A stretch of 12,863 nt of DNA. It comes from an uncultured bacterium. GTDB taxonomy: Bacteria > Actinomycetota > Thermoleophilia > BMS3ABIN01. The stretch lies in assembly GCA_913009925.1 (NCBI GenBank), contig CAJVWY010000012.1, forward strand, positions 1 through 12,863, in the 5' to 3' direction. The notes below the pieces were generated by a model. The model worked only from the letters and a program-made list of their open reading frames with translations. It searched no databases and was not told where the DNA came from. Of the stretch, positions 6,054 to 12,020 are shown one piece after another; positions within the stretch are counted from its first letter, which is position 1; each line of letters opens with the position of its first letter. The translations under genes and the position numbers were made by a program.

Positions 6054-6846
6054 TTTTGCCTCCGGTCTTCTTGCCCCCGGTTTTTGGCTTCTTTTTGCCT
6101 TTCCCGGCCGCGCTCTCCTCGCCTGACTCCAGTTTCTTTTTGCCGGACCGGGCCTTCTTGTCACCGGATCCGCCATCGGCCGGGACGGCTATCGCCGCCG
6201 CGCCGCCGTTGGCCTTCTCCCGGACTTCGATAATGCGCTTGGTGACCAGCTGCTGGCCGATCGTCCAGCCGTTGGTGGTCACCCAGTAGATGAGCACCCC
6301 GGCCGGGAACGGATAGATGAGGAAGATGACGCCGAAGAACAGCGGCATGACGGTCATCATCATCTGCTGGGTCTTGTCCGTCGCCGTATTGAGCAACCTG
6401 CTGGAGACGAACTGCGTGGCGATATAGAAGAACACGATGAGCGTGTTGGGATCATTGATGTTGGAAATCCAGAGCCAGGCGAAGTCCGACTCGAAAGGAT
6501 GGTTCTTGAGCATGAGGTAAAGGGCGAGGAACAGCGGCATCTGCAGGAGCAGCGGCAGGCAGGAGCCGAAGGGGTTGACCTTGTTCTCCTTGTAGAACTT
6601 CATGGTCTCTTCGTTAAGCTTCTGCTTGTCGTCTTTGTACTTCTTCTGCAGCTCCTTGATCTTGGGCTGCAGTTTCTGCATGGCCCGCATCGAGGTATAT
6701 TGCTTCACACCCAGAGGGATAAGCAGGATGCGCACCATGATGGTGAGGAAGACGATGGACCATCCCCAGGATATGCCGAAAGTGGCGTGGATCCAGTCGA
6801 GGATGCTGTACAGCGGCTCTATCAGGAAGGAGAGGATGTTGGTCAT
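6004..6846 (-). CDS. yidC: YidC/Oxa1-family membrane protein insertase
   Basis: A 280-residue insertase that places proteins in the cytoplasmic membrane alone or with SecYEG. It is the short form without the large periplasmic domain of proteobacteria. Hydrophobic segments lie at the N-terminus, at about 29-45 with the conserved groove arginine (MVRILLIP, Arg39), at LLLQMPLFLALYLML, and around LIVFFYIATQFV, MMMTVMPLFFGVIFLIYPFP and LIYWVTTNGW. The cytoplasmic hairpin (MQKLQPKIKELQKKYKDDKQKL) is clear. The last 60 or so residues are Lys/Gly/Ser-rich and probably contact the ribosome, as basic tails do in other members. ATG 6846 overlaps the yidD stop in an ATGA and has a strong GGAGGAGG site. 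The tail coding region contains the ribosome binding site and start of jag. Confidence 0.97.
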   Translation of the reverse strand: MTNILSFLIEPLYSILDWIHATFGISWGWSIVFLTIMVRILLIPLGVKQYTSMRAMQKLQPKIKELQKKYKDDKQKLNEETMKFYKENKVNPFGSCLPLLLQMPLFLALYLMLKNHPFESDFAWLWISNINDPNTLIVFFYIATQFVSSRLLNTATDKTQQMMMTVMPLFFGVIFLIYPFPAGVLIYWVTTNGWTIGQQLVTKRIIEVREKANGGAAAIAVPADGGSGDKKARSGKKKLESGEESAAGKGKKKPKTGGKKTGGKSGGKSGAKKKRSGSQG

Positions 6847-7064
6847 GACATCCTCCTCCTCACCGGATCATGGCCGCCGTGAGAGAAGGGGTTGCACCTG
6901 AGCAGACGCCACAGGGACATGGCGCCGCCATGCAATATCCCCCACTCACGTATCGCCTCCACCGTGTACTGGGAGCAGGTTGGATAGTACTTGCAACGTT
7001 GCGGTAGCAGCGGTGATATCAACCTCTGGTAGAGGCCGACGAAAAAAATTGGTAATCGTTTCAA
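6843..7064 (-). CDS. yidD: YidD membrane-protein insertion factor
   Basis: A 73-residue protein with the family signature CKYYPTCSQYTVEAI (24-38) and CNPFSHGGHDPV (57-68). YidD lies on the inner face of the membrane through an amphipathic N-terminal helix (here LPIFFVGLYQRLISPLLP) and assists YidC-dependent insertion. The start is TTG 7064, one base after the rnpA stop, with AGGA about 11 bases upstream, so translation is probably coupled to rnpA. The end overlaps the yidC start by four bases (ATGA). The place between rnpA and yidC is the conserved one. Confidence 0.95.
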   Translation of the reverse strand: MKRLPIFFVGLYQRLISPLLPQRCKYYPTCSQYTVEAIREWGILHGGAMSLWRLLRCNPFSHGGHDPVRRRMS

Positions 7065-7065
7065 T

Positions 7066-7434
7066 TCAGTCTGCTTCCTGGATCAGGTCAGCCCGCCGGA
7101 ACAGGTCCTCTATCATCCCGGACACTTCCTCAAACCGGTTCTTGTCGATATATTCAGCAAGCCCGGTGCGGGCGATGATTACATAGTCGTAGTCGGGAGC
7201 CAGCCGCTCCTGGCGCGCACGGAACACCTCTTTGAGGGTCCGCTTCACCCGGTTGCGAACGACGGCGCCTCCGACTTTCCTGGAAACCGAGACTCCCAGC
7301 CGTGGCCCACTTTCACCGGCTTCCCCCGACCTGTCAAAATAATACAGTACAGCGTACCGTCCCGCTATCGACTTGCCCTGGCGATATGCCCTTTCGAAGT
7401 CGGCAGACCGGCTGAGTCGGTGTTTTTTATTCAC
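7066..7434 (-). CDS. rnpA: Ribonuclease P protein component
   Basis: A 122-residue RNase P protein subunit, which helps the RNase P RNA bind precursor tRNAs and cleave their 5' leaders. The N-terminus KKHRLSRSADFERAYRQGKS and the central RNR motif (RLGVSVSRKVGGAVVRNRVKR) are diagnostic. The final RADLIQEAD replaces the more usual Lys-rich C-terminus. The start codon is GTG 7434, 15 bases after the rpmH stop. No convincing Shine-Dalgarno is present (only AGGGA about 12 bases away), so translation may depend on ribosomes finishing rpmH. It is the second gene of rpmH-rnpA-yidD-yidC-jag. Confidence 0.97.
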   Translation of the reverse strand: MNKKHRLSRSADFERAYRQGKSIAGRYAVLYYFDRSGEAGESGPRLGVSVSRKVGGAVVRNRVKRTLKEVFRARQERLAPDYDYVIIARTGLAEYIDKNRFEEVSGMIEDLFRRADLIQEAD

Positions 7435-7449
7435 GGGAACTGGTTATCC

Positions 7450-7584
7450 CTATGCGGATAGGGTCTTTCTCCCCTTTGCCCGGCGTCTCTTGAGCACTCG
7501 GCGCCCGGCCCTGGTACTTGCGCGTTTGCGAAAACCGTGGACCTTTTTTCTTTTCCGCTTGTTCGGCTGGTATGTCCGTTTCAA
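7450..7584 (-). CDS. rpmH: 50S ribosomal protein L34
   Basis: A 44-residue basic protein, KRTYQPNKRKRKKVHGFRKR followed by ASTRAGRRVLKRRRAKGRKTLSA, matching L34 over its full length. The frame is open to 7635, but the true start is the TTG at 7584: AAAGGAG lies five bases before it, and homologues begin exactly there with MKRTYQPN. Transcription comes from the strong promoter at 7616-7645, giving a leader of about 25 bases. It is the first gene of the origin-proximal operon, as in most bacteria. Confidence 0.98.
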   Translation of the reverse strand: MKRTYQPNKRKRKKVHGFRKRASTRAGRRVLKRRRAKGRKTLSA

Positions 7585-7615
7585 GGATTCTCCTTTTCTG
7601 GTAAACCGACCTGAA

Positions 7616-7645
7616 ATTATACAGACACGCTTCAATTTAAGTCAA
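7616..7645 (-). promoter_or_regulatory. Strong promoter of the rpmH operon
   Basis: On the minus strand TTGACT (7645-7640), 18 bases, then a perfect TATAAT (7621-7616). Initiation would be near 7609. It is the best sigma-70-type promoter in the window, as expected for a ribosomal protein operon. The DnaA boxes at 7683-7700 begin about 37 bases upstream of its -35. Confidence 0.85.
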
Positions 7646-7682
7646 ATGGCAGCTTTCGGGTTAAAGCCGGGGGCCCCATCAT

Positions 7683-7700
7683 TGTGGATAATGTGGATAA
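7683..7700 (-). promoter_or_regulatory. Two abutting perfect DnaA boxes
   Basis: TTATCCACA occurs twice with no gap (7700-7692 and 7691-7683, minus strand). The 9-mer is the high-affinity DnaA-box consensus. Besides origin function, the closeness to the rpmH promoter allows DnaA control of that operon. Confidence 0.75.
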
Positions 7701-7720
7701 CTGCACAGGCATTGTGCAGT
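7700..7720. repeat. 8-bp inverted repeat next to the DnaA boxes
   Basis: ACTGCACA (7700-7707), five bases, TGTGCAGT (7713-7720): a perfect dyad that shares one base with the second DnaA box. It could bind a dimeric regulator of origin function or form a hairpin. Confidence 0.7.
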
Positions 7721-7976
7721 ATGATGCGTGCCCTGAGATATATTTAAAGGGGTTCGAAATCCGACAAAGAAAGTCGAGAAGGCTAACATTGATAAAAAAC
7801 CCTGCATTTTTAGGTATTTTTAATTAGTAGTAGCCGGGTGATGAATATTATTATTGAGAGGACGGCTACTTTGGCCCCTTATCGGTTCCACTGCGCTCCC
7901 CGGAATCGGTTTTCCACAAACAGGAGCCTTCTCCCAACTTTGGAAAAGTGACGCTTCCGGTGTCATGGAGCACCTG

Positions 7977-8621
7977 TCAAAGATATGATTCACTCCTGAA
8001 GCTGAGGTAACCGCGCTCGGAAACGATGATATGGTCAAGCACATCTATGCCTATGAGCCGGCCTGCCTCCACCAGCCTGCTGGTGAGGCGCAGGTCCTCT
8101 TCGCTGGGCGAGACATCGCCCGAAGGATGGTTGTGCGCCAGCACTAGGGCGGCGGCGCCATGGTATATGGCCGGCCGGAACACCTCGCGCGGATGTACGA
8201 TGTTGGCGTTGAGGCTGCCGACGGAAACGGTCTCCTCGTGAATGACCAGGTTGCGGGCGTTGAGATACAGAGCCTGAAAATATTCCTTTGTTGCCGAACG
8301 GATCCGTGACACGGCGCGACAGGCGTCGCGGGGGGAGCGGATGGGTCCCGGAGCATCGTCGCCAACAAGCAGCCTGCGCGCCAGCTCGATGCAGGCGGAG
8401 AGGCGGACGGCGGTCTGGGAGGACAGCCCGCACGCGGAGCTCAGTTCATCCGCGGTCACCGGCGACAGCGCCCGGCCCGAGAAATGGGAAAAGATGTGAT
8501 CGGATATGCGCTCCAGCCCCGAGGGCCCGGCGTCGCCGTCAAGCACCAGGCCGAGCAGCTCATAGTCCGGCATCGCCTCGGCCGATGCGTCTCCCTCCGG
8601 CGATACGCCCACGTCATGCAT
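7977..8621 (-). CDS. radC: RadC-family JAMM-domain protein (UPF0758)
   Basis: About 214 residues. The N-terminal half (PDYELLGLVLDGD to LSACIELARRLL) is the helix-hairpin-helix-like UPF0758 region; the C-terminal half is a JAB1/MPN (JAMM) domain with the metal motif AHNHPSGDVSPSEED, whose two His and later Asp, with an upstream Glu in TKEYFQALYL, could bind zinc. RadC was once tied to DNA repair in E. coli, but that assignment was withdrawn and the family function is still unclear. The start is uncertain. The frame opens at a TTG at 8642; I prefer ATG 8621, which has no Shine-Dalgarno but a -10-like TATCCT six bases upstream. It follows htpX on the same strand after 131 bases and occupies the origin flank where dnaA would be expected. 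Confidence 0.9.
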   Translation of the reverse strand: MHDVGVSPEGDASAEAMPDYELLGLVLDGDAGPSGLERISDHIFSHFSGRALSPVTADELSSACGLSSQTAVRLSACIELARRLLVGDDAPGPIRSPRDACRAVSRIRSATKEYFQALYLNARNLVIHEETVSVGSLNANIVHPREVFRPAIYHGAAALVLAHNHPSGDVSPSEEDLRLTSRLVEAGRLIGIDVLDHIIVSERGYLSFRSESYL

Positions 8622-8752
8622 ATATCCAGGATAAACAGTCAAACAGAATACGGGTCACGGGCAGGGCAGCGGGGGGAGTGGCGGATGTCCATCTTAACCT
8701 CAAGCGCACGGCGAATGCAAGAGCCCCGGCGGCGGTCGGGACAGGTCTCTGT

Positions 8753-9664
8753 TCACCGGGCCGCGGGCGCGTTGGCCATGGTCCTGAGTGCCTGGATCCT
8801 CATCTGGATCGGCGGATGGCTGCTGAACATGTGCCTGGAGCGCTTCTCGAATTTCTTGACAGGGTTGGCTATGTACAGGTGGGCGGTTGCCCGGTTGGCG
8901 ACCTCCAGGACCTCCTGGTCCCTGGAAATCTTTTCCAGGGCCCCGGCCAGGCCCAGGGGGTTGCGCGTAAGCTCCACCGCCGAGGCGTCCGCCAGGTACT
9001 CCCGCTTGCGCGAGATGGACATCTGCACCGCACGGGCGGCCAGGGGAGCCAGGATAGCCATCACCAGCGCCAGCACCATCATGACGATCTGCAGATAACC
9101 GCCACCGCTGCTGCGGCCGCGCCGGCCGCCGGTGAAGAAGCCCCAGCGCAGGAAGAAATCCGCCATCAGCGCTACGCTCCCCACCAGGATACCCACCATG
9201 GTGGCAAACAGGATGTCGTAATTGCGCACGTGGGACATCTCATGGGCTACCACGCCCTGAAGCTCTTCACGGTTGAGTTTGTCTATCAGCCCCCGGGTTA
9301 CGGCGATGGATGAATGCTCCGGGTCTCGGCCGGTGGCGAAAGCATTGGGAGCCGAGTCCTCGATGACATAGACCGCGGGCATGGGGCTCCCGGCGGCGAT
9401 GGCCATCTCCTCCACGACGTTGAACAGCTGGGGCTCATCGTCGTGCGTTACCCGGCGGGCACGGCTGGCCGCCAGCACCACCTTGTCACCCCGGTAGTAG
9501 CTGGTAAGCCCCATCACCACGGCGATGGCCGCCGCCGCCACCAGCCCCAGGATGCCGAACCCGGTTGCGTAACCGATGGCGTAGCCCAGGACCAGCAACA
9601 GCACCGCCACCACCACGACCAGCAGGTAGGACAGCCGCTTGTTCTTGGAGATCTGTTCGTACAT
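8753..9664 (-). CDS. htpX: HtpX-like M48 membrane zinc metalloprotease
   Basis: A 303-residue M48-family protease that degrades misfolded membrane proteins on the cytoplasmic side. Two hydrophobic segments lie near 12-53 and two more near 152-175 and 191-212. The zinc site is HEMSH (141-145) with the downstream glutamate in EYLAD (222-226). The C-terminal SSHPPIQMRIQAL is the usual family ending (HPP..RI..L). All key residues are present and length is normal. The ATG at 9664 lies 21 bases after the lemA stop, so the two are cotranscribed; lemA-htpX is a frequent pair in bacteria. Confidence 0.96.
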   Translation of the reverse strand: MYEQISKNKRLSYLLVVVVAVLLLVLGYAIGYATGFGILGLVAAAAIAVVMGLTSYYRGDKVVLAASRARRVTHDDEPQLFNVVEEMAIAAGSPMPAVYVIEDSAPNAFATGRDPEHSSIAVTRGLIDKLNREELQGVVAHEMSHVRNYDILFATMVGILVGSVALMADFFLRWGFFTGGRRGRSSGGGYLQIVMMVLALVMAILAPLAARAVQMSISRKREYLADASAVELTRNPLGLAGALEKISRDQEVLEVANRATAHLYIANPVKKFEKRSRHMFSSHPPIQMRIQALRTMANAPAAR

Positions 9665-9685
9665 CTGCGAAGACCGACCGCCGAC

Positions 9686-10237
9686 CTAGCGAAGATCGAC
9701 CGCTACCGGCTCGGTCTCCCCTTCGGGGATCTCGAAATATTCCCTCTCCTTGAAACCGAAGGCTCCGGCGATGACATTGGAAGGGAAGGTCTGGACCTTG
9801 TTGTTGAACGCCATGACCATGTCGTTGTACAGCTGCCGCGCGAAGGAGATCTTGTTTTCCGTCGAGGTCAGCTCCTCCTGCAGCTTCATGACGTTCTGGT
9901 TGGCCTTCAGCTCCGGATAGTTCTCCGAGACCGCGAACAGGGATTTCAGTGTTTCACTGAGAAAGTTCTCCGCCTGTCCCTTTTCTTTCGGGCCCTGCGC
10001 GCTCATCGCCTGGGCGCGTGCCTTGGTCACGTTCTGCAGCACTTCCTGTTCGTAGGACATGTAGTCCTTTACCATCTCCACCAGGTTCGGTATGAGATCG
10101 TAGCGCCGCTTCAACTGCACGTCGATCTGTTTCCATGAATTCTCAACCTTGTTGCGCGCCCGCACCAGGTTGTTGTAGAAGACGATGAGACCGATGACCA
10201 GCACCGCCACCACCGCTATCACGATAATCCAGGCCAT
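9686..10237 (-). CDS. lemA: LemA-family membrane protein
   Basis: A 183-residue LemA protein: one N-terminal membrane helix (MAWIIVIAVVAVLVIGLIVF, residues 1-20), then a long alpha-helical domain with the signature NNLVRARNKVENSWKQIDVQ and LKRRYDLIPNLVEMVKDY, and later AENFLSETLKSLFAVSENYP and ELTSTENKISFARQLYND. The biochemical role is not known; it often accompanies HtpX or TPM-domain proteins. The frame opens five codons earlier at 10252, but AAAGGAG five bases before ATG 10237 identifies the start. It is followed by htpX after 21 bases and preceded by the ScdA_N-type gene. Confidence 0.96.
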   Translation of the reverse strand: MAWIIVIAVVAVLVIGLIVFYNNLVRARNKVENSWKQIDVQLKRRYDLIPNLVEMVKDYMSYEQEVLQNVTKARAQAMSAQGPKEKGQAENFLSETLKSLFAVSENYPELKANQNVMKLQEELTSTENKISFARQLYNDMVMAFNNKVQTFPSNVIAGAFGFKEREYFEIPEGETEPVAVDLR

Positions 10238-10307
10238 GACACTCCTTTCCATGCCGCCGGGGCGGACATATCAACAATAGCTCAAGCCACGGTTGCAGCC
10301 GGCCGGT

Positions 10308-10511
10308 TCATTGCCCGCTGCCGGCGGCTTCTTCCAGTTCCTCCAGCAACGTTTCCAGCTCCAGCCCCTGCATCCTCGCGGCCGACGCAATGGTATTGGC
10401 CCCACCGCAACAGGAGTCGACCTCGTAACGGTGGAAGACCGGCAAGGTCCAGGGATACTGCCTGATGACCTCATTGATGACCATATCTCCGCTGATCTTC
10501 TTTTCTGCCAT
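10308..10511 (-). CDS. Stand-alone ScdA_N-type (DUF542/DUF1858-like) domain protein
   Basis: A 67-residue protein, MAEKKISGDMVINEVIRQYP followed by a segment ending in YEVDSCCGG (CCGG at 34-37) and a C-terminal helix pair. This matches the small helical domain at the N-terminus of ScdA/RIC iron-sulphur repair proteins and of DUF1858 proteins, in which a Cys-Cys-Gly-Gly turn follows 'P.....F.RY.(I/V)D'. Here the di-iron hemerythrin-like domain of RIC is absent, so the domain stands alone. A redox or metal role is plausible but unproven. The ATG at 10511 is preceded by AAGGAG at 10 bases. It is upstream of lemA (70 bases) and divergent from the short YtxH-like gene. Confidence 0.88.
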   Translation of the reverse strand: MAEKKISGDMVINEVIRQYPWTLPVFHRYEVDSCCGGANTIASAARMQGLELETLLEELEEAAGSGQ

Positions 10512-10733
10512 AGAATAACAACTCCTTCTCTGCCGGTGAACCGCCGGCTCCATGCATGACTGTTATCTTTGCCTTATCCCGCCGCCATGGCCGGACATCT
10601 GCACGCTCCCGTAGCGGCGCCATTATTATTCCCGTGCCGGTGCCGGGCAAACCCCGGCCGTTCCTTGCGGCACCTGCTGTAAATAACTAGAATGGGTGCT
10701 CCAGACTATATACGATGCAAAGGGAGGCTGAAC
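10512..10733. promoter_or_regulatory. Divergent intergenic region
   Basis: A 222-base gap with no credible gene. It holds the promoter of the rightward YtxH-like gene (10665-10693) and, just upstream of it, a perfect 6-bp inverted repeat GCCGGG-CAAAC-CCCGGC (10642-10658) that could be an operator; it has no U-tract, so it is not a terminator. No convincing leftward promoter was found for the ScdA_N-type gene. Confidence 0.5.
10665..10693 (+). promoter_or_regulatory. Promoter of the short YtxH-like gene
   Basis: TTGCGG (10665-10670), 17 bases, TAGAAT (10688-10693). The -10 is one mismatch from consensus; the -35 keeps only the TTG. Initiation near 10700 gives a leader of about 34 bases with GGGAGG ahead of ATG 10734. 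Confidence 0.5.
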
Positions 10734-11015
10734 ATGGCGAAACGCAGACGATGCGGCCTGTTTCTGTTCGGAGTGGCCATGGGCGCCGCCGCCGGCATGC
10801 TGCTTGCGCCCAAGTCCGGCAAGGATATCCGCCGGGAACTGTTCGGCGGCTCAATGGATGTAACGGTGGAACCGGAAACCGACACCGATATTCCCCAGCC
10901 GCAGGATGAGGGCTCGCAGGAAGACCTCAAGGCCCGGATAGAAGAAACCAGCGCCCGGCTGAAGGCCGAGATCGAGACCCAGCAGGAAGAGGCCGGGGAG
11001 GCGGGGGAGGAATAA
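10734..11015 (+). CDS. Short YtxH-like protein
   Basis: A 93-residue protein. After a basic MAKRRR start, residues 8-38 (GLFLFGVAMGAAAGMLLAPK then SGKDIRRELFGG) form the YtxH module: a Gly/Ala-rich hydrophobic helix and the APKSGK turn, likely membrane-associated with a positive flank inside. A Pro/acidic spacer is followed by a helix containing RIEETSARLKAE (68-79) and an acidic tail. The same helix occurs twice in the long paralogue at 3853. GGGAGG six bases upstream marks ATG 10734 as the start rather than the ATG at 10692, which lies inside the promoter. It is 38 bases upstream of the metallophosphoesterase and probably cotranscribed with it. Function unknown. Confidence 0.82.
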   Translation: MAKRRRCGLFLFGVAMGAAAGMLLAPKSGKDIRRELFGGSMDVTVEPETDTDIPQPQDEGSQEDLKARIEETSARLKAEIETQQEEAGEAGEE

Positions 11016-11053
11016 AGCTGCGATACAGCGCCTGCCCACGCCACCGTGGCCGG

Positions 11054-11977
11054 TTGAATGGGCTGGCCCTGTTGACCTCGCTAACCCTGGCGACGCTTTC
11101 CTATATGGTGTTCGAGGCCCAGTGGCTGCGGTTACATCGCCTGAGGCTTGAGTTGCCCGGCCTGCCCGCCTCCCTGGCGGGACTCAAGATTCTGCATATC
11201 AGCGATCTTCACGCCGGCGTTCCCTGGCCCAATGAAAGAGCCATCGCCAAGCTCGTCCCGGCGGCCCTGGAGGCTGCCCCCGACCTGGTTCTGTTTACCG
11301 GCGACATGACCGACAAGAAGAAGTCGCTGGAGCCATACCTGGAGATGCTGTCGCGCATCCGGGCTCCCCTGGGCAAGTACGCGGTGCTCGGCAACCATGA
11401 CCACGGCCTGCGCAAGAGCGCCCTGCATGAGTTCACTTTCGGCTTGCTGGGCAGGAAGATATCCGGCGGCGCCAACCTGTCTGATGATGAGGTTGCCACC
11501 ACCGTGACCAGGAACCGTGATCTGCTGGGCCTCGCGGATATCACCCTGCTGAACAATGAGTGCGTCAACATCCGGGCCAGGGATGTGCCGCTGCAGATAT
11601 GCGGCATAGATGAGTTTGAATACGGCCTGGCCGATATGGACGCCACCAGGAAACAGGAAGACCGGCAACAACCGCTGCGCATCCTCCTGTCCCATTCTCC
11701 CGATATCATTTCCCATCTGGATGAGGGCGAGTTCCAACTGGTTCTGGCCGGCCATACGCACGGCGGCCAGATCTGCATACCTCACCCCTGGAAGGGCAGG
11801 ATACTGCTTTCCTCTTCAGGTTCGGAGTTCGCCGATGGCCTGTACCGGCGCTCCGGCGTGACCATGCATGTGTCCCGCGGCGTCGGCACCACCCTGGTGC
11901 CGCTCAGACTGCTGAGCCGCCCGGAGATCACGCTGCTGGAGCTGCAACCCGGACAGGGAGACGAGCCGACGGCGTAG
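11054..11977 (+). CDS. Membrane-anchored metallophosphoesterase (YkuE/YaeI-like)
   Basis: A calcineurin-like phosphoesterase of about 307 residues. The metal-binding motifs appear in order: DLH (51-53), GD (83-84), GNHD (113-116), a single His (SHSP, His214) and GHTHGGQ (233-239). The closing GHTHGGQ with a C-terminal LVPLRLLSRPEITLLEL is typical of YkuE/YaeI-type enzymes, which remove phosphate from membrane lipids or similar substrates; the substrate here is not known. The first 20 residues (LALLTSLTLATLSYMVF) form an uncleaved membrane anchor or signal. The start is the least certain part: the frame opens at TTG 11054 with no clear ribosome binding site, and ATG 11105 would cut the anchor. 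It follows the short YtxH-like gene by 38 bases. Confidence 0.9.
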   Translation: MNGLALLTSLTLATLSYMVFEAQWLRLHRLRLELPGLPASLAGLKILHISDLHAGVPWPNERAIAKLVPAALEAAPDLVLFTGDMTDKKKSLEPYLEMLSRIRAPLGKYAVLGNHDHGLRKSALHEFTFGLLGRKISGGANLSDDEVATTVTRNRDLLGLADITLLNNECVNIRARDVPLQICGIDEFEYGLADMDATRKQEDRQQPLRILLSHSPDIISHLDEGEFQLVLAGHTHGGQICIPHPWKGRILLSSSGSEFADGLYRRSGVTMHVSRGVGTTLVPLRLLSRPEITLLELQPGQGDEPTA

Positions 11978-12008
11978 TCCGCCATTCCATCAGGGAAGCA
12001 GCATAAGA

Positions 12009-12014
12009 TATAAT
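12009..12014 (+). promoter_or_regulatory. -10 element TATAAT of a leaderless gene
   Basis: A perfect TATAAT ends six bases before ATG 12021, with no Shine-Dalgarno between. Transcription would begin at the start codon. The -35 region is poor (TTCCAT at 11986-11991, 17 bases upstream). Confidence 0.6.
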
Positions 12015-12020
12015 TGGCTT

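Larger units (their letters stand above)
7681..7920. other. Candidate replication origin (oriC)
   Basis: The 392-base gap between rpmH and radC has no credible gene. It holds two perfect DnaA boxes on the minus strand (TTATCCACA at 7691-7683 and 7700-7692, directly abutting), an inverted repeat at 7700-7720, an AT-rich stretch (about 7720-7860) that could be an unwinding element, a TAGTAGTAG run at 7825-7833 and a one-mismatch box TTTTCCACA at 7910-7918. The rpmH side is the classical oriC location. Against it: only two perfect boxes, and dnaA is not adjacent. It could instead be a DnaA-titrating or regulatory remnant of a moved origin. Confidence 0.5.

Noticed and set aside
7751..7762. GGTTCGAAATCC resembles the T-arm of a tRNA
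   Set aside because: The flanks do not pair into a 5-bp stem, and no acceptor, D or anticodon arm is visible.
8288..9313. A 341-codon plus-strand open frame
   Set aside because: It lies opposite radC and htpX, both identified by catalytic motifs.
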